Source: Trichopria drosophilae (taxonomy: Eukaryota > Arthropoda > Insecta > Hymenoptera > Diapriidae). Taken from it: DNA of 64,000 bases. This document shows positions 60,834 through 64,000 of this stretch, in pieces. Under the pieces are notes generated by a model. That model did no database searches and was not told the DNA's origin. It saw only the letters and a list, made by a program, of their open reading frames with translations. The stretch is from positions 134,344,001-134,408,000 of the forward strand of contig CM059584.1 in assembly GCA_030407085.1 (NCBI GenBank), in the 5' to 3' direction. The position numbers were made by a program, and so were the translations under genes. Numbering within the stretch: the stretch's first letter is position 1; each line of letters opens with the position of its first letter.

Positions 60834-62384
60834 TTACTTTACATATACTTCAAACATATCCACTGTCATTAATTTTCCTCGCTCTCTCTCTCTCTCTCTC
60901 TTTCCTTCACGCTCTCTTATTCTCTCTCTCTCTCTCTCTTTCTCATCTCTTTTCCGTTCTATCATTTTCATCCATTCATAACCCCTTCCATCCTCGTCTA
61001 GTACCTCGAAGTTTCTCCCCACTTTCTCTGTAATGTACTCACATTCAGTCTTTAAATGTTCCACATCTTCCCTTCCCTTTCCACACAGTCGACATTTCCT
61101 GTCTTCCTCTCTTAACCAGTATTTGTTTCCCCTCTCTTCATTTCCGCACCTCCATCTTGCTATTCTTTCTAGCTTTTTTCCTCCTTTTCTTTTACTATTT
61201 CTTATATACTCTGGTGTCCCCTGCACCCTTACGTAATTTCTACACGATTTTGAGCTCCTTATCAAATCTCCTCTCTCTTGCTCGTCCACTTCTATATATC
61301 TCTCTCTCATTTTTTCCCATTTATACTCTCCGTACTGCTGCAAGCTTATATCACTCATGCCTCCTCTCCACATATACTCTCTTCTCTCCACACTTTGTCT
61401 TGTCCAGGCTCCCATTTCACTTTCCCTTTCTTTTTTTCTTCTCTCTTGCATACTCAATCTCCCATTCTCTCCTCCCTCTCCTTTTTCCATCCTTTCTTCC
61501 CATCTTCCCGCTCTCCATCCCGTCTCCACCCTTAATTTATTCCTCTTTAGCTCTTCCCTCACTATGTATCCTGGAGTCGTTCTTTCCAGCCCTAAAATCC
61601 ACCTCAAATATTTATTTTGTATATCTTCCATTTCTGTCCACTCCTTATATCCCCATATCTCTACTCCATAATACAATATACCTTTCACTATGGTATCAAA
61701 TAACTTTAGCCTCCACCTCACATCCCCCTTAAATGTTCTCTCTCCATAGCTCCATACCCACCCCATTGCGACTCTAGCTTTCCTTATCCTCTCTCTAACG
61801 TGTTCCCTTTCTCCTCCACTTCTCTCTATAATATATCCCAAATACTTATATGTTTTTACCTCTTCTAATCTATCTTGCCCCCACCACCAAAATCTTTCTT
61901 TTTCCTTCCCTCCCTTGTTCTTAAAGACCACAACCTTTGACTTTTCTATACTTATTTCTAAGCTCTTCCTTTCTAGATATCTTTTGGCTCTCCTAATCAT
62001 ATCTCTCAATCCATCTTCCTCTTCCGCCACCAGTACGATATCATCAGCATACTCTTTTGACCACACTATCTCTTCCTATCTTTATTCCACCCCTTCCCTT
62101 TTAACTCTTCCTCTATATCTGCCAAATAAATGTTGAACAAAGTTGGACTCTAAGGACATCCCTGTCTCATCCCCTTTTCCACCCAAAATTCATTTAATAT
62201 GTCCTCTCCTATCTTTACTACACACCTCACCTCGTCTCCTCATATATTTCTTTCACCCTGTCTATCAGGTCTTCGCTTACCCCTCTCTTTTTCATCATTT
62301 CCCATAATTCTTTCCTCTCTACTCTATCAAACGCTGCCTTAAGATCCAGGAATAACGCATACACTTTTTCCTTCTTCTTCAGCC
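60834..62384 (-). pseudogene. LINE ORF2 fragment: reverse transcriptase palm to C-terminal zinc knuckle
   Basis: The 410-codon open frame 62066-60834 begins just before the catalytic YADDIVLVAEE box. It continues through EKSKVVVFKNK, TYKYLGYIIERSGG and the thumb (YYGVEIWGYKEW, KYLRWILGLERTTPGYIVREE) to a CRLCGKGREDVEHLKTEC knuckle near the end, then a highly charged Arg/Glu-repeat tail encoded by CT-rich DNA. Upstream (62384-62067) the reading is broken: RQGCP*SPTLFNIYLADIEEEL has TAG for a Leu codon, and two or more frameshifts lie before YADD. It resembles R1/Jockey-type elements common in Hymenoptera; the clade is not resolved. There is no endonuclease domain. Confidence 0.8.
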
Positions 62385-62394
62385 TTCTAATAAT

Positions 62395-62689
62395 AGAATG
62401 TTATTTATTAGTATGTAGGCTGACCACATGGTCAGGGTCAAAGTTTTGAAAATTGGCAAAATCGTTACAAAATTGACATAATACATTCTTCAAATTCAAT
62501 TTTGGTTATCATGCGCTATGGTCGCGCTGCACCGCACAGCATCGCCCGGTCTTGTATATGATAGGGTGATAAATTAATAATACAATATTGACATTCTTTA
62601 CATTCTTATCTTTATTTAAAAGATTACAGAATAAAAAACATTTTGTACAGATATATTTACAAAATTGCTGTACATGATGATCTTACTAT
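62395..62689. other. spacer, no gene seen
   Basis: Short non-coding stretch between the LINE target duplication and the possible transposase remnant; includes a GC-richer patch at about 62510-62560. Confidence 0.4.
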
Positions 62690-63300
62690 ATTCTTATAAT
62701 CTAGTTTTTAACTACGCAGGCTAAATTGTCAGTGAAATAATTTAAGGTTTTGCGAACCGCAAGATAAGGAACATTTACATTAGATAATATATTATAAATT
62801 ATAGGTTCGCTTTTATTTAGTAAGTTTCGTCTCTTCATTGCAACTTTATATGCGACGTACAGCGAGTCGCCATAAAGTGGAAATTGACTAAGATATTCTT
62901 CCGAATCGAAGAATTTACTTACACCGTGTCATGAATCTATCATGCAACGTCGTTTTCGAGTTTGGACATCAAACCATACATCCGCATATCTGCACAGAAT
63001 GTTGTCCCTTTTAAGTGTGCGATTTCTCAAACACATCTTTAAATGAGTCCACATCCAGCTGCTGTCAAGTTACCAAATTTTATCGCTGAATGGAGCATTG
63101 TGCGATTTCCAATAGGATCCACCATACGAAAGTCTTATTTCCATCTGGCGAGTAACTGGATGTGCTTACCTGTTGTGTTTGGTATAATTTCTACGAAAGT
63201 CCGATGATCAGGATCTTGGGCATTTAGAACTATTCGGTGTACAAAACACTGCTCCAATATTTGTAGAATAACGTTTATTCAAAGACATAGTCATCACTTA
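62690..63300 (-). pseudogene. possible ISXO2/Merlin-like DDE transposase remnant
   Basis: On the minus strand, partial frames hold VLNAQDPDHRTFVEIIPNTT (about 63225-63165), then KSHNAPFSDKIW and SWMWTHLKMCLRNRTLKRDN (about 63090-63005), and a long open C-terminus ending VRKTLNYFTDNLACVVKN before the stop near 62705. The combination of FVEI.P and W.HLK.CLR is reminiscent of ISXO2/Merlin transposases. Frames change at least twice and stops occur, so it is dead. The family call is tentative and no inverted ends were found. Confidence 0.4.
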
Positions 63301-63825
63301 TTTCACCATGGTCGTTCGAATCAAAGGCTTCGATTTCGTTGATTTTTGTACATTGTAGTGCTTCGTTGTCAAAACAGTACTGTTGCTCTGAAGCCTGTTC
63401 AAAAACTACTAACAGTTGGTAGGAATAGCACTACTATATATACATTTGCGCCAGCGGCTACCTGCCCCTTCTTTCGTTCCGTTCATTGTAGGGTTCACTA
63501 TCAGCCATTAGTACCTGCCGAAAATTCCTACCTAATGAGTCATACAAATATATTGACTTAGAAAGGGAGCTATAAACCTTAGCATTGGAATATAAATAGG
63601 GTTTTAAGATAGGCTTGATTTCTTCAAGAAATATAAATTTTATGGGATCTGCTTATCACTTGAAAAAAAAAATTTTAAATTACTTCTTTCTTCCTTCTTC
63701 ATGAATTTAAAGACACTATCACTTTTTAAAATTAAGACTTTATTTAAAATTGAAAACATAAAAAAAAAATGTTTAAATTATAAATAAAACTTAAAACTCT
63801 TAAAAAAATATATACACAAAAATAT
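63301..63825. other. no gene seen
   Basis: A short ORF at 63346-63561 has no recognisable content. The rest is AT-rich spacer before the terminal inverted repeat. Confidence 0.4.
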
Positions 63826-64000
63826 AAATTAACTTTAAAAGACTCAACGTTTCGAACCTCTTGGGTCCCTCTTCAGGAGTCAATAATTAAAAACTATTGC
63901 AGCAGTTAATTCCTCCATATCAGATTCTAAAGTTTCAGTTTTTAATTACCGACTCCTGAAGAGGGACCCAAGAGGTCCGAAACGTTGAGTCTTTTAAAGT
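63826..64000. repeat. inverted repeat resembling Penelope-like element termini with hammerhead-like core
   Basis: ctttaaaagactcaacgtttcg at 63833 and its inverse at the window end are the tips of two arms of about 50 bp separated by about 65 bp. On the + strand the right arm reads gactc-ctgaaga-(g)ggacc-caaga-ggtcc-gaaacgtt-gagtc. This has CUGANGA, a pairable stem, then GAAA and a stem-closing gactc/gagtc pair, the layout of minimal hammerhead ribozymes reported in Penelope-like retroelements. One extra G precedes the inner stem, so activity is uncertain. The element continues past the window. Confidence 0.5.

Larger units (their letters stand above)
60677..62394 (-). mobile_element. 5'-truncated LINE with perfect 10-bp target duplication and tetranucleotide tail
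   Basis: ttctaataat flanks the insert at 60677-60686 and 62385-62394. Read on the minus strand the copy starts inside the reverse transcriptase (FLDLKAAFDRVERKELWEMM) and ends in a (TACA)n tail at 60710-60687, right after an aataaag signal. Truncation at the 5' end, a target duplication and a simple-repeat tail together are diagnostic of target-primed reverse transcription. The body is 1698 bp. Confidence 0.85.

Noticed and set aside
61033..62136. Several + strand ORFs up to 191 codons, rich in Ser, Leu and Phe
   Set aside because: They are antisense shadows of the LINE reverse transcriptase, whose purine-rich sense strand leaves the complement free of stops.

Overview
The window is AT-rich nuclear DNA from an insect. 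The evidence is spliced genes with GT-AG introns, a tandem array of insect-type ecdysteroid-kinase-like (EcKL, CHK/DUF1679) genes, and a dense load of arthropod transposons (non-LTR, Penelope-like, Ty3/Gypsy, DDE elements and many MITEs). A hymenopteran is a guess from the style of the non-LTR elements and is not proven. I see no bacterial gene, tRNA, rRNA or CRISPR. All exon models are hand-made from splice signals and paralogue comparison.

Layout. 1-11.4 kb: no gene, AT-rich, with one GC-richer MITE (835-1075), a 366-bp palindromic MITE near 4.2 kb, and degenerate repeats at 7.0-7.4 kb. 11.4-14.4 kb: an intact six-coding-exon short-chain dehydrogenase/reductase (SDR) gene on the + strand, with TATA box and poly(A) signal. 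14.4-18.9 kb: intergenic with small MITEs. 18.9-50.7 kb: six EcKL copies, all on the minus strand. EcKL-1 (18947-21300) and EcKL-6 (49227-50655) look intact. EcKL-2 (27062-28881) and EcKL-4 (42122-43490) are pseudogenes. EcKL-3 (31221-35681) has a full reading frame but has lost the catalytic Asp of the HGD motif. EcKL-5 (44555-48283) is intact except for one extra T in exon 2. All share one exon plan: 22, 159 (153 in EcKL-6), 254 and about 730-777 nt.

Copies 2+3 and 4+5 are a duplicated block: introns, intergenic DNA and upstream regions match as well as exons. Each block later took its own insertions. A Gypsy remnant and two adjacent MITEs sit only in the first block, and a TTAA-flanked MITE only in the second. 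Between the blocks lies a 4.86-kb DNA transposon (36475-41332) with long inverted ends built of about 120-bp repeats. It encodes a DDE transposase with a C-terminal SWIM zinc finger, split by a frameshift.

50.8-64 kb is a transposon graveyard: a palindromic MITE, an unidentified ORF pair, a Penelope-like reverse transcriptase with a 203-bp insertion and 12-bp target duplication, a 1.3-kb foldback element, a decayed LINE, a 5'-truncated LINE with a perfect 10-bp target duplication, a possible ISXO2/Merlin-like transposase remnant, and a terminal inverted repeat with hammerhead-like core sequence.

The only host functions supported are oxidoreduction (SDR) and phosphorylation of small-molecule alcohols (EcKL). 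EcKL proteins are linked in other insects to ecdysteroid phosphorylation and detoxification; nothing in the sequence ties the SDR and EcKL genes into one pathway.
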